Part shown: in pieces, positions 33,752 to 42,329 of the stretch | Numbering within the stretch: the stretch's first letter is position 1 | Layout: the number at the start of each line of letters is the position of its first letter | Notes under the pieces: generated by a model | The model's database searches: none | What the model was told of the DNA's origin: nothing | The model's input: only the letters and a program-made list of their open reading frames with translations | Assembly (NCBI GenBank): GCA_963626555.1 | Contig: CAVFXQ010000006.1 | Coordinates: 11,777 to 75,776, forward strand | DNA: 64,000 bases | Direction: 5' to 3' | Source of the DNA: UBA1181 sp963626555 | Lineage (GTDB): Bacteria; Bacteroidota; Bacteroidia; Bacteroidales; Paludibacteraceae | Translations under genes and position numbers: made by a program

Positions 33752-35323
33752 ATGGAAGACTTCACAATGTATTTGGTTGTGATGGTGTATTTTTTGTCCA
33801 TCGCATTCCTCGGCTACTTAGGTTGGAAAAAAACTAATGATTCTAAAGATTTCTTGATTGGAGGTGGAGAGATGAATCCTATCGTCATGGCGTTGTCATA
33901 CGGTGCGACCTTCATCTCAGCCTCTGCCATTGTCGGATTTGGAGGTGTCGCAGCCACATTCGGAATGGGCATCCAGTGGCTTATGTTCCTGAACATGTTT
34001 ATGGGCGTAGTCATTGCTTTCATCGTCTTCGGACGCCCCACTCGGCGGATTGGAGCGAAATTGAAAGTTGCCTCTTTCGCACAGTTTTTAGGCGAGTATT
34101 ACCAATCTAAGAAAATCCGAATTCTTGTGGCTGCAATCATTTTCATTTGCATGCCACTCTACGCAGCGGCGGTTCTTCGCGGAGGAGTATTCTGCATGCA
34201 AGAGGTGTTCGGCATTGATTTTCATTTGGCTCTGCTCATCTTCACCATCATAGTGGCAAGCTACGTCATTGCGGGCGGTATGAAAGGCGTGATGTACACG
34301 GACGCACTGCAAGCCGTGATTATGTTCGTCTGCATGGCCTTCCTCGTGTTTGGCGTCTACAAAGCATTAGGAATGGGTTTTGTCGAAGCCAACGAAGCGT
34401 TAGGGGCAATGGCAGACAAAGTGCCAGAAAAGTTGGTCGCCGTCGGTCATAGAGGTTGGACCGCAATGCCAGAATTCGGTTCTCAGCAATGGTACACCTT
34501 AGTCACCTCGCTGATTATGGGAGTAGGAATCGGCTGTCTGGCACAACCGCAGTTGGTTGTGCGATTTATGACAGTTGACAGTACGAAAAAGTTAAACCAA
34601 GGCGTTGTTATAGGGTGTTGCTTTTTGATTGTCACCGTAGGAGTTGTCTACCATGTAGGAGCCTTGTCAAACCTCTATTTTTGGAAGAATGACGGGGCTG
34701 TAGCCGTTCAGATGGTCGAAGCCTCCGACAAAATCATTCCTTACTTCATCGGACGAGTGATGCCAAGTTGGTTTATGACCGTCTTTATGCTTTGCATTTT
34801 GTCGGCAAGCATGTCTACGCTAAGTGCGCAGTTTCACACAATGGCCGCAGCGGCAGGATCCGACATTTACGGAACAATGGTGAAAAAAGAGTCAAGCAAA
34901 CGCAAAATGACCTTAGTGATTCGTATTGCGGTGTTAATTTCAATTCTCATCAGTTTCATCATCTGTTATGTGTTAGGAGAAGCCAACGACTCACCTATCA
35001 TCGCTCTCTCGACCTCATTGTTTATGGGAATCTGCGCATCAGCGTTCTTACCCGCCTATTTCTGCGCTTTATATTGGAGGAAAGCGACGCCACAAGGAGC
35101 CTACGCCAGCATGTGGGTGGGAATCATTGCAACGCTTATTGCCCTTGTGTTCGTACACGCCAAAGAAGCCAGTATGCTCGGAATCTGCAGAGCGATGCTC
35201 GGCACCGACACCCTCTTCAGCGACAGCATGGTGAAATTCGTAGACCCAATCATGTTTGCTTTTCCACTCTCATGCATCACGATAGTGGTGGTTAGTTTGG
35301 CGACAAGAAAGAAAGAAGCTTAA
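33752..35323 (+). CDS. Sodium:solute symporter family transporter
   Basis: A 523-residue SSS-family carrier with about 13 hydrophobic helices. Typical elements are KKTNDSKDFLIGGGEMNPIV at the start, GATFISASAIVGFGG for sodium binding, YVIAGGMKGVMYTDALQAVI and CILSASMSTLSAQFHTMAAA. It moves a small organic solute together with sodium. The operon with paaK suggests an aryl or carboxylic acid as substrate, which is inference. It ends at the terminator 35341-35375. Confidence 0.92.
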   Translation: MEDFTMYLVVMVYFLSIAFLGYLGWKKTNDSKDFLIGGGEMNPIVMALSYGATFISASAIVGFGGVAATFGMGIQWLMFLNMFMGVVIAFIVFGRPTRRIGAKLKVASFAQFLGEYYQSKKIRILVAAIIFICMPLYAAAVLRGGVFCMQEVFGIDFHLALLIFTIIVASYVIAGGMKGVMYTDALQAVIMFVCMAFLVFGVYKALGMGFVEANEALGAMADKVPEKLVAVGHRGWTAMPEFGSQQWYTLVTSLIMGVGIGCLAQPQLVVRFMTVDSTKKLNQGVVIGCCFLIVTVGVVYHVGALSNLYFWKNDGAVAVQMVEASDKIIPYFIGRVMPSWFMTVFMLCILSASMSTLSAQFHTMAAAAGSDIYGTMVKKESSKRKMTLVIRIAVLISILISFIICYVLGEANDSPIIALSTSLFMGICASAFLPAYFCALYWRKATPQGAYASMWVGIIATLIALVFVHAKEASMLGICRAMLGTDTLFSDSMVKFVDPIMFAFPLSCITIVVVSLATRKKEA

Positions 35324-35340
35324 TGATAAAGAGATAAATG

Positions 35341-35375
35341 AAAGGATAGAGTTGCTGCTCTATCCTTTCTTCTTT
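35341..35375. terminator. Terminator after the symporter operon
   Basis: A perfect 11-bp stem (35341-35351 with 35358-35368), a 6-base loop and a T-rich tail on the plus strand. The cytosine methyltransferase ends 10 bases beyond on the opposite strand. Confidence 0.8.
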
Positions 35376-35386
35376 ATGGGACTTTG

Positions 35387-36904
35387 TTAGACAAAAAGTT
35401 CCAATTGAACTGCTTCATCTTTCTTCGGTTTAACCTTTCCATTCCAATCAGACTCATCAAACACCCCCGTGTTCACAACAGACTGAGCCAATGCCCTTAC
35501 AACTGGAATAGCCACGCTATTACCTATCAATTTCATCCACCTTGACCTTGATTCAGGCAATATATAATCGGCAGGAAATCCTTGTATTCTACAGGCTTCA
35601 GACTTCGTTATTCTTCTGAATTTCTTAGGATTATATATTTTCTCAAGGAACTCCGACTTCCATTCACTTTCAGAATCTGCCATAATATCCTGATTCGACA
35701 CAAAATCATTAGTATCACTTGCCACCAACGTCGGATAAATTTTTGAAGAAGGCAGAAAAATACGATTTATTCCATTTAAACCAGTGCTAATCTTAGTGTT
35801 TTTGAAATCATACCTCATCTCCGAGCAACACACAATTCCTTGCTCTTCCAAGCGATACAACGTCTCCATCACACCAATCTTTCTCTTCTTGAATTCCTTG
35901 TCAATCTTCAGTTTATCAACCATCAAAATATTATTCTCATGATGTTGCAATAAGAATCTATCATCTACCGATAGGTCAGTCCACTGATTAGAACAAATCT
36001 CATAATAATACGGACTATGTTTGAGAATATTACAATCCACCAATTCTTCTAACTCCTCTACAGAAATAGAAGAATCAATATCTTGGAAATGTCTGACAGC
36101 TAACGCATTACCATCCAAAATTCCATATATACTCTTTCTTCTGTTTTTTAACAAAAGCCCACAAATATACTTCTGGCGAGCGGTCGTCTGTTGAATGTCC
36201 CATGAATGAATCGTTGTTGGTCCATTTCTTAAATCGTTAAACAAGAAATAATCATTGAATCCTTGTTCATTACAAGAAAGACTCCATCTCGCCTTTTTCG
36301 TACATTTTCGTTTTTCTTCTCCTATGTCATAATCATCCAAAACATCTCCTAATTGAACAAATCCAGAATTAGGAGTCGGAAGACAAAATCTCTCAAAATA
36401 TTTCTTCTCAGAGAATCCAACAATATAAACACGAACTCTATTTTGTGGAACGCCATAATCGAATGCATTCAGAAGATATTTTTCTGCATAATACCCCGCT
36501 TGTTTAATTCGATCAAGAATATAATCAATCGCCTTTTTATTTCTTGGGTCAACTAAACCTTTGACATTTTCAAAAAGAAAAACCTTCGGACGGACCTCAT
36601 TCAAAAGAAACAGAGTGTCATTCCACAATTGACCTCTATCATCGTCAAATCCTAACTTTTTCCCAGCAATCGACCAGCTTTGGCAAGGAACCCCCGCAGT
36701 CATAAAATCATGAAACGGAAGCGTTTTCAATTTTGTGATATCGCCCAAATTATCCTCCGCCGACATTTTCAGATTTGCACAATACGCACTAATCGCATCA
36801 GGAGCAATCTCACTAAAAGCAAGACATTCTCCTCCCACGCTCTGCAGTGCATTATGAAATCCTCCTATACCAGCAAATAGATCAACAAAGGTAAATTTTT
36901 TCAT
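35387..36904 (-). CDS. DNA (cytosine-5-)-methyltransferase
   Basis: A 505-residue C5 methyltransferase. Motif I is FVDLFAGIGGFHNAL, motif IV with the catalytic Cys is AGVPCQSWSIAGKKLGF, motif VI is LFENVKGL, motif VIII is VPQNRVRVYIVGF, and motif X is NSVAIPVVRALAQSV. The region between VIII and IX is long, which leaves room for a target-recognition domain of about 200 residues. No obvious matching nuclease gene is adjacent. The neighbour upstream is the DUF4143-type ATPase, 28 bases away. It may be an orphan enzyme. Confidence 0.93.
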   Translation of the reverse strand: MKKFTFVDLFAGIGGFHNALQSVGGECLAFSEIAPDAISAYCANLKMSAEDNLGDITKLKTLPFHDFMTAGVPCQSWSIAGKKLGFDDDRGQLWNDTLFLLNEVRPKVFLFENVKGLVDPRNKKAIDYILDRIKQAGYYAEKYLLNAFDYGVPQNRVRVYIVGFSEKKYFERFCLPTPNSGFVQLGDVLDDYDIGEEKRKCTKKARWSLSCNEQGFNDYFLFNDLRNGPTTIHSWDIQQTTARQKYICGLLLKNRRKSIYGILDGNALAVRHFQDIDSSISVEELEELVDCNILKHSPYYYEICSNQWTDLSVDDRFLLQHHENNILMVDKLKIDKEFKKRKIGVMETLYRLEEQGIVCCSEMRYDFKNTKISTGLNGINRIFLPSSKIYPTLVASDTNDFVSNQDIMADSESEWKSEFLEKIYNPKKFRRITKSEACRIQGFPADYILPESRSRWMKLIGNSVAIPVVRALAQSVVNTGVFDESDWNGKVKPKKDEAVQLELFV

Positions 36905-36932
36905 TTCAGAACAAAACTAAGACAAACACATT

Positions 36933-38279
36933 TCATACAAACATCGTCATGTAAACAGGGATGTAATCCACATCTTCCTCTCGTTTCAAGTCTTTTGTGT
37001 AAATCAAATACTTATTTTGAATCCGTTCTGAATATTTTTCACAAAAGAAATCTAACGACTTGTGTGTCTTATAGCCTGAAGATTTCACCTCTATAGGCGA
37101 TACTTTATGCTTGTCAGCGATCACGAAATCCACTTCGTAATATTTTTTCCCATCTGCGTATGACATAGTATGATAGAAGAGGTTTTTACCTGACGCTCTA
37201 AGCATCTGCGCGATCACATTTTCATATACATAACCCAAATTTGCACTTAGCTTGTCGCTCAGCAACTTCTCATATATAATATTCTCTGTAATCGCTTGAT
37301 CCTTAAACGCCAACGTCACAAACAAGCCAGTATCGGACGCATACATTTTAAAGCACTCAACATCTTTTGTAAGAGCAAGCCCTACGTTGGGATCTTCCGA
37401 ACGATAGGCTATATTCGCCGTCATCGAGTCTTCAATATCTTTCACTATATTCAAAACACGATCAATACGCTCATTCTCCAATGCCACTCCCACTTGATAA
37501 CGCGACGTATTATTGCTCAACTGCGCAGGAATTGCATCAAACATCGCTTTCGCTTTTCCAGTCTCATCAATCTTCTCAAAATCCTCCTCATAAAGAGATA
37601 TGATATCCCGTTTGACAACATCTACCGCAGAAAGATTATTCGTCTTTAAATAGGTTTCAACCGCCTGAGGCATACCTCCAACAAGCATATACAACCGGAA
37701 ATCCCGCATCATCTTCCGATGTACAGCATCTCCCAATGGCATTCTCTCCTCAAACGCCTTACGCAACAAAGGAATCGTAACAGTATCGCCTAAAGCCCAC
37801 CTAAATTCCTCATAATCCATCGGAAACATATCCACCTTTGTCTCTTCACTCGGAATCAATATTCCCTTACTCTTGGAGCGAACGGAAATAAGAGAACCCG
37901 TTTCTATATAATCATACCTATGGTCCTTCACCAAATGCTTGATTGCTTGCCTGGCCAACGGTTGCAACTGCACTTCATCAAAGATTATAACCGACTCTCT
38001 TTCAAACAATTGCTGTTGATAGATGAATTGTAGTCTCATAAAAAGGTAATCTAAATTTGATATGTCTGAAAACAAATCACTCACCTCTTTCGACACATTT
38101 GAAAAATCTATCAACAAATATGATTTATATTCACGCTTTGCAAACTCCTCCGCCACGGTTGATTTTCCAATACGCCTTGCACCCTGAATCAACAACGCTG
38201 TTGCGCCCTGCCGATCAGACTTCCACTTCAGCATTGTGTCGTATATCTTCCTCTTGAAATATATATTTTTCTCATCCAT
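36933..38279 (-). CDS. AAA ATPase with DUF4143-like C-terminus
   Basis: A 448-residue P-loop protein. Walker A is IQGARRIGKSTVAEE (about 32-46), Walker B is ESVIIFDEVQL (near 96-106), followed by the GSLISVR sensor region. The C-terminal half has YEVDFVIADKHKVSPIEVKSSGYKTHKSL, the E-V-D...E-x-K pattern of a PD-(D/E)xK nuclease core found in DUF4143 proteins. These ATPases are abundant in Bacteroidetes and have no settled role. Its promoter contains three copies of a 33-bp-period repeat. The methyltransferase gene follows 28 bases on and may be co-transcribed. Confidence 0.88.
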   Translation of the reverse strand: MDEKNIYFKRKIYDTMLKWKSDRQGATALLIQGARRIGKSTVAEEFAKREYKSYLLIDFSNVSKEVSDLFSDISNLDYLFMRLQFIYQQQLFERESVIIFDEVQLQPLARQAIKHLVKDHRYDYIETGSLISVRSKSKGILIPSEETKVDMFPMDYEEFRWALGDTVTIPLLRKAFEERMPLGDAVHRKMMRDFRLYMLVGGMPQAVETYLKTNNLSAVDVVKRDIISLYEEDFEKIDETGKAKAMFDAIPAQLSNNTSRYQVGVALENERIDRVLNIVKDIEDSMTANIAYRSEDPNVGLALTKDVECFKMYASDTGLFVTLAFKDQAITENIIYEKLLSDKLSANLGYVYENVIAQMLRASGKNLFYHTMSYADGKKYYEVDFVIADKHKVSPIEVKSSGYKTHKSLDFFCEKYSERIQNKYLIYTKDLKREEDVDYIPVYMTMFV

Positions 38280-38318
38280 TTAGACTACTTTTTTGTTAAA
38301 AATACTTTGCCTCAACTC

Positions 38319-38395
38319 CCCCACCAAATTTTTTTTGCCAATTTTGTCATTTTCCACCAAATTTAAAATGGCTGTTTTGTCATTTTCCACCAAAT
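38319..38395 (-). repeat. 33-bp-period direct repeat in the ATPase promoter region
   Basis: The core CCACCAAAT (plus strand) occurs at 38321, 38354 and 38387, exactly 33 bp apart, and two full copies of a 21-bp unit are identical (38342-38362, 38375-38395). On the gene strand the middle copy contains the promoter box TAAATTTG (38365-38358). About three helical turns separate copies, so bound proteins would line up on one face. Likely operator array. Bases 38396-38472 show only another possible box (TACTTTTG, 38412-38405). Confidence 0.85.
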
Positions 38396-38472
38396 CTTCG
38401 GTAACAAAAGTACATTTATTGGCTTTATTGCACATTCACAAACATCTACACAAATGGAAACATACAAATTTT

Positions 38473-40638
38473 TTAGTACACAACAAACTCCTCCATACTA
38501 TTCTGGTTCATATTCCCATAGAGGTAATTATTAAACAGCGTAACATGAGATCCTACCGTGTTGACATACAATTCGTAATATAAATCACGAAGACTCATTT
38601 TCGGATTCTTTTTCATGCATTCTTGAAAATTCATCGTAAACATATTTGTCAACAAGGTCTCCATTGTTTTATCATACCTTATTCCAGAAGAAGTCTCATT
38701 ACCTCGGGCCGCCGTGAATGCAAGCATTCCTGGATATCCTTCAACGGCATTAAAGACACCACCGGAATAGCAGGCTTCCACCATACAAAGAAATTTTCTA
38801 TAACACTTCTTTTCATACATAGCTCGGAAAACCTCATTTGCCATATCTCGTGTAAAACCACTTCCTTGTTTCGTCAGCTCTCCCCACTGTAACTGACACG
38901 CATTGTTACTTGTACTTCCATGCCCACTCCAAAAGAAAAAGATATTGTCGTCTTCGTCCGACTCTATCACCTTCGGTAATCGGTCGCTTCGTTCGCCACA
39001 CAATATGGACTTTATATCTGATGGACTAAGTTCTGAGACTTTGTAGTCAACCTGAACATCAGTATGGACATTTTCTCCCCCTGGCTCTAAGTATATAGTT
39101 CCCGGAAGTTTATTTGAGGAATTATACGCAATATCATCTTCAGTTATTAAAATGATATGATCGTCATCATATCCATTTTTTTTCAAATACCGGTAGATCC
39201 AAAACACATCCGCTTGAAATCGATAATACTCCCACGCTCCAGAGGGCGCCGCCACAAGGAGTGCCCATTTTTTATCTAAATTAGGATAGTTTATTGTATC
39301 AACGGGTGTTTTATCAACATCCTGCATATATTTAGCTTTCATTTGCCATACCGTCATATACGATGAAGATCGACTGTACGATTCATCATAATAGTCCACG
39401 ATGATATGCCTTCCTTGGAACACGCCAAAATGATAATAGGTACTCGACAACACATTGGTGTAGACATTAGAGTTGAAATCCAAGGCTCCAGAAACACCTC
39501 GTAAGTTAGGATTTTCCCCTGAAGCCATTTTCGTTACAAAATCTCGCATACCGTCTGTCGTCGAGGTATAGTTATATTCATCCCGTCCATCAACCAACTT
39601 TTTTATCGCTTCATTTAAAGAGGAAATATTTCTTTTTTGTTGTAGGAACGATGCATAAGCCACCATCATTGCAGCGTCGTAAAAGTGCGCCTCCCCTTCC
39701 AAAGGAAGCTCATCATACATCACCTCATACCTCGTGTCAAAACCGCTATTAGGGTCCGCCCCTATTGCTATTCCCTCTATTCCATCCCTTCTATTCTCAC
39801 TCACACTGTCAAGCAGTTCTCTTGAATAGGCAATATCAGAATATAGACGCTCAGGAACATTATCGCTACTTTCTTCTAACTGCGCCATTGTCTCCTCAAT
39901 AATTCGTATATCAGATACCTTGGATGGAACACAGATCAGGTAGTCTGCTCCAGTCTCTCCTGCTTCTCTTGCACTTTTCGCTACCTCTCCACTCTCATAC
40001 TCATAGATTCCATACGATACCAAGCTGAAATCTACATGTTTCTGCGAAAACCACTCTGTAAACGTGTCGCCATATTTTGATTGTTCGTCAACAAGGAGTG
40101 CGACCGTTTTTGCCCCATAAAAATAAGATAAAAAAAGTAACAATTCACACTGCTTGATATCCATTGTCGTCAACGCCCACACGCACTTGGGCGACAGTGA
40201 ACCTGCATATTTCCTAATAAGTTCCTGCGTAGTCGCTGTAGTGAAAAATGGCTTTTGCACCGAATTCCTACTAAATTTCTCCGCCATTGAAAGCGCATTA
40301 TCGGAATTCACTCCCCCAATTACAGCAACAACATCACTCCTTTGAGAAAGTACATCAGCCAACGCACTTATATCCTCCGTATCCTCGTCATACCATTCAT
40401 ATTCCAACTTAATTCCTATCTCCTGCTCATAAAACGCTTCTTCTAAATCCTCTGCACATTGATTTAAGGTTCGTTTCCAATGTTTGTCTTGACCATTACT
40501 CATCGGAAGTACTACTGCTACCTTTTTCGTTATCCACGTCGTCGCAGACTCAGTCTTTCTTAGCTCTGTATGATCCTCACACGACAACATGAAACAAAGG
40601 ACGAATATAAACAAGAAAAATCTAATGGCTATTCTCAT
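38473..40638 (-). CDS. Lipoprotein fusing a type 1 periplasmic-binding domain to a C13 legumain-like protease
   Basis: A 721-residue protein that I cannot match to a characterised system. The N-terminus (FLFIFVLCFMLSCED) is a lipoprotein signal with lipid-attached Cys at about 20. Residues about 38-390 look like a type 1 periplasmic-binding fold (KKVAVVLPMSNGQDKHW, VAVIGGVNSDNALSMAE, PFFTTATTQ, ALLVDEQSKYGDTFTEWF). Residues about 456-690 match C13/legumain-type cysteine peptidases: WALLVAAPSGAWEYYRFQAD, FFFWSGHGS (His573) and MVEACYSGGVF (Cys623). The gene overlaps the upstream BMP-type lipoprotein gene by 17 bases. It is probably an envelope-located, ligand-controlled protease; that is inference. 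Confidence 0.85.
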   Translation of the reverse strand: MRIAIRFFLFIFVLCFMLSCEDHTELRKTESATTWITKKVAVVLPMSNGQDKHWKRTLNQCAEDLEEAFYEQEIGIKLEYEWYDEDTEDISALADVLSQRSDVVAVIGGVNSDNALSMAEKFSRNSVQKPFFTTATTQELIRKYAGSLSPKCVWALTTMDIKQCELLLFLSYFYGAKTVALLVDEQSKYGDTFTEWFSQKHVDFSLVSYGIYEYESGEVAKSAREAGETGADYLICVPSKVSDIRIIEETMAQLEESSDNVPERLYSDIAYSRELLDSVSENRRDGIEGIAIGADPNSGFDTRYEVMYDELPLEGEAHFYDAAMMVAYASFLQQKRNISSLNEAIKKLVDGRDEYNYTSTTDGMRDFVTKMASGENPNLRGVSGALDFNSNVYTNVLSSTYYHFGVFQGRHIIVDYYDESYSRSSSYMTVWQMKAKYMQDVDKTPVDTINYPNLDKKWALLVAAPSGAWEYYRFQADVFWIYRYLKKNGYDDDHIILITEDDIAYNSSNKLPGTIYLEPGGENVHTDVQVDYKVSELSPSDIKSILCGERSDRLPKVIESDEDDNIFFFWSGHGSTSNNACQLQWGELTKQGSGFTRDMANEVFRAMYEKKCYRKFLCMVEACYSGGVFNAVEGYPGMLAFTAARGNETSSGIRYDKTMETLLTNMFTMNFQECMKKNPKMSLRDLYYELYVNTVGSHVTLFNNYLYGNMNQNSMEEFVVY

Positions 40639-41653
40639 ATTCCTCTTCTTTTTCCATGGCTATTGACTCTATCCCATCAATAACATCATTGGCATTTAAA
40701 TCCGACTTCCAATAGGCGTATCCACTTCGCATATCAAATGTGGCACTCTTTGCTAATGTACCCCCAGCTACCCATTCCTTTATATAGTTTGCCAAAACGA
40801 CATCCACGCTTTTTATAATACTTCCAATCAACATACTGCAATAATCACTTTGGTCAACATCAATTCCCACAGTCAAACACACCACTGGGTATTCTCGAAG
40901 ATACCGATAGACACCCGTAACTGACCCTCCTATGACAGGGAAAATGAAATTACAAGTTTTAGTCCACTCATACATCATAACATAAACGGAGTCCTCCTTA
41001 TAATAACCATCAACCGAATCGGACAAACTTTTTTCCCCATATATAAATGAATCGGACTCATTGTAATCAAAATAGCCATTCAAGAAACCATCTATATAAC
41101 AATCCGTAACAGTGTCTACCGAACAACCTTTAAGCACAATCGGAGTGAGTTCATACCTTCCTACCATTGCTCCTACAATATACGAAACGCCATACATGCA
41201 AAATTTGAATGTGGAAACACCATCTATGTCAACTTCATCACTCTCAAACAATAGTATATTCTTTCTTCTTGTATCTATGTTTGATTCTCCAAACTCTCTG
41301 ACTACGAAGTCCTTATACGAAGAACCAGCCAACACAAGCAACTGTTGATTACTAGATAAGGTGTCATTCTTCCACGTTTTTATTATCTCCTCCGCTGCTT
41401 CCCTTGAAGATGGGTTATAATAGTTCACTTTTACATTTGACGGTTTTTCTTTTATATACTTCAGTAAACCCTTATATATCATGTCATTATAGCCTGCATC
41501 ACCCAGTGCTTCATACTCGAAAACAACCAGAACCTCCTTGGTTTCCGACACCACACTTGTTTCTTCTTTAAGAGAATCCTTGCACGACACCAAAGTAGAC
41601 AGTCCTAAAAGAAATGTCAATATTTCTACTAAACATCGTACTCTTCTTGCCAT
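40622..41653 (-). CDS. BMP/PnrA-family ligand-binding lipoprotein
   Basis: A 343-residue lipoprotein; the ATG at 41653 is chosen over an upstream GTG. Signal and lipobox are LTFLLGLSTLVSCKD. It belongs to the BMP/PnrA (Med) family, which binds nucleosides and similar ligands for ABC import: ALGDAGYNDMIYKGLLKYI near the start, MYGVSYIVGAMVGRYELTPI in the middle, and CLTVGIDVDQSDYC, MLIGSIIKSVDVVLANYIKE and WVAGG near the end. No ABC permease is nearby. Its stop overlaps the start of the protease fusion gene, so the two are coupled. A TAAATTTG box is at 41687-41680. Confidence 0.85.
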   Translation of the reverse strand: MARRVRCLVEILTFLLGLSTLVSCKDSLKEETSVVSETKEVLVVFEYEALGDAGYNDMIYKGLLKYIKEKPSNVKVNYYNPSSREAAEEIIKTWKNDTLSSNQQLLVLAGSSYKDFVVREFGESNIDTRRKNILLFESDEVDIDGVSTFKFCMYGVSYIVGAMVGRYELTPIVLKGCSVDTVTDCYIDGFLNGYFDYNESDSFIYGEKSLSDSVDGYYKEDSVYVMMYEWTKTCNFIFPVIGGSVTGVYRYLREYPVVCLTVGIDVDQSDYCSMLIGSIIKSVDVVLANYIKEWVAGGTLAKSATFDMRSGYAYWKSDLNANDVIDGIESIAMEKEEEYENSH

Positions 41654-41754
41654 GTTCTGCACAAATTAATACTACAACACAAATTTAGATTAAAAACATT
41701 ACATATAGAGCCACACACATACTTTAATTCTATATTCCTTTCATTTTAAGGGGT

Positions 41755-42243
41755 TTATCCTCTAATATAATCTACGAAATCATAATTGAAGTCGTTCTTT
41801 TCATCTGCATTCATCTTCTCCGTCGCAATAGGTTTCCACTCCGAAGGCTCCAACTCAGGGAAAGTCGTATCTCCCTCCACTTCCGTATGCACACGCGTCA
41901 AACAGACTTTGTCGGCTATCGGCAAAAAAGACCTGTACACTTTTCCTCCTCCTATAACATAGACCTCCTCATCATCTGCAATACTTTTTTGAAAAGCTTC
42001 TATGGAAGAAAACACTTCTACGTTCTCTAAGTCAGCCTCCTTCATAGTTGAAGACAAAACGACATTACGTCGGTTGGGCAACGCTTTCCCAATAGAAAGA
42101 AACGTATTTCTTCCCATAACAATCGTATGCCCCGTTGTCAAGGCTTTGAACCGCTTCATATCCCCATTCAAATGCCATAACAATCGATTATCCTTGCCAA
42201 TCACACCATTATCCGACACTGCCACTATGATAGTATATCCCAT
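41755..42243 (-). CDS. folA: Dihydrofolate reductase
   Basis: Reduces dihydrofolate to tetrahydrofolate with NADPH. The 162-residue length is standard. Conserved elements are the start IIVAVSDNGVIGKDNRLLWHL with the catalytic acidic region, GHTIVMGRNTFLSIGKALPNR, VYVIGGGKVYRSFLPIAD and the C-terminal beta strands. It lies about 90 bases after the argG stop, beyond a terminator, and is likely an independent unit. Confidence 0.96.
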   Translation of the reverse strand: MGYTIIVAVSDNGVIGKDNRLLWHLNGDMKRFKALTTGHTIVMGRNTFLSIGKALPNRRNVVLSSTMKEADLENVEVFSSIEAFQKSIADDEEVYVIGGGKVYRSFLPIADKVCLTRVHTEVEGDTTFPELEPSEWKPIATEKMNADEKNDFNYDFVDYIRG

Positions 42244-42270
42244 ATTTCTTCCTTTTTTCTTTCTAACAAA

Positions 42271-42298
42271 AGAGGGCGCACCAACGAGTGCGTCCTCT
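42271..42298 (-). terminator. Terminator of the argR-GNAT-argG unit
   Basis: A 10-bp stem (42271-42280 with 42289-42298, one G-U/mismatch) with an 8-base loop. On the minus strand it is followed by TTTTGTT, 31 bases after the argG stop. Confidence 0.7.
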
Positions 42299-42329
42299 CT
42301 CTATTTTTTTCCTTTAATAAGACCGCAAA

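Noticed and set aside
38319..38395. Possible CRISPR array
   Set aside because: Only two full copies and one partial copy, the spacing is shorter than repeat-spacer units, there are no cas genes, and the array overlaps a promoter.
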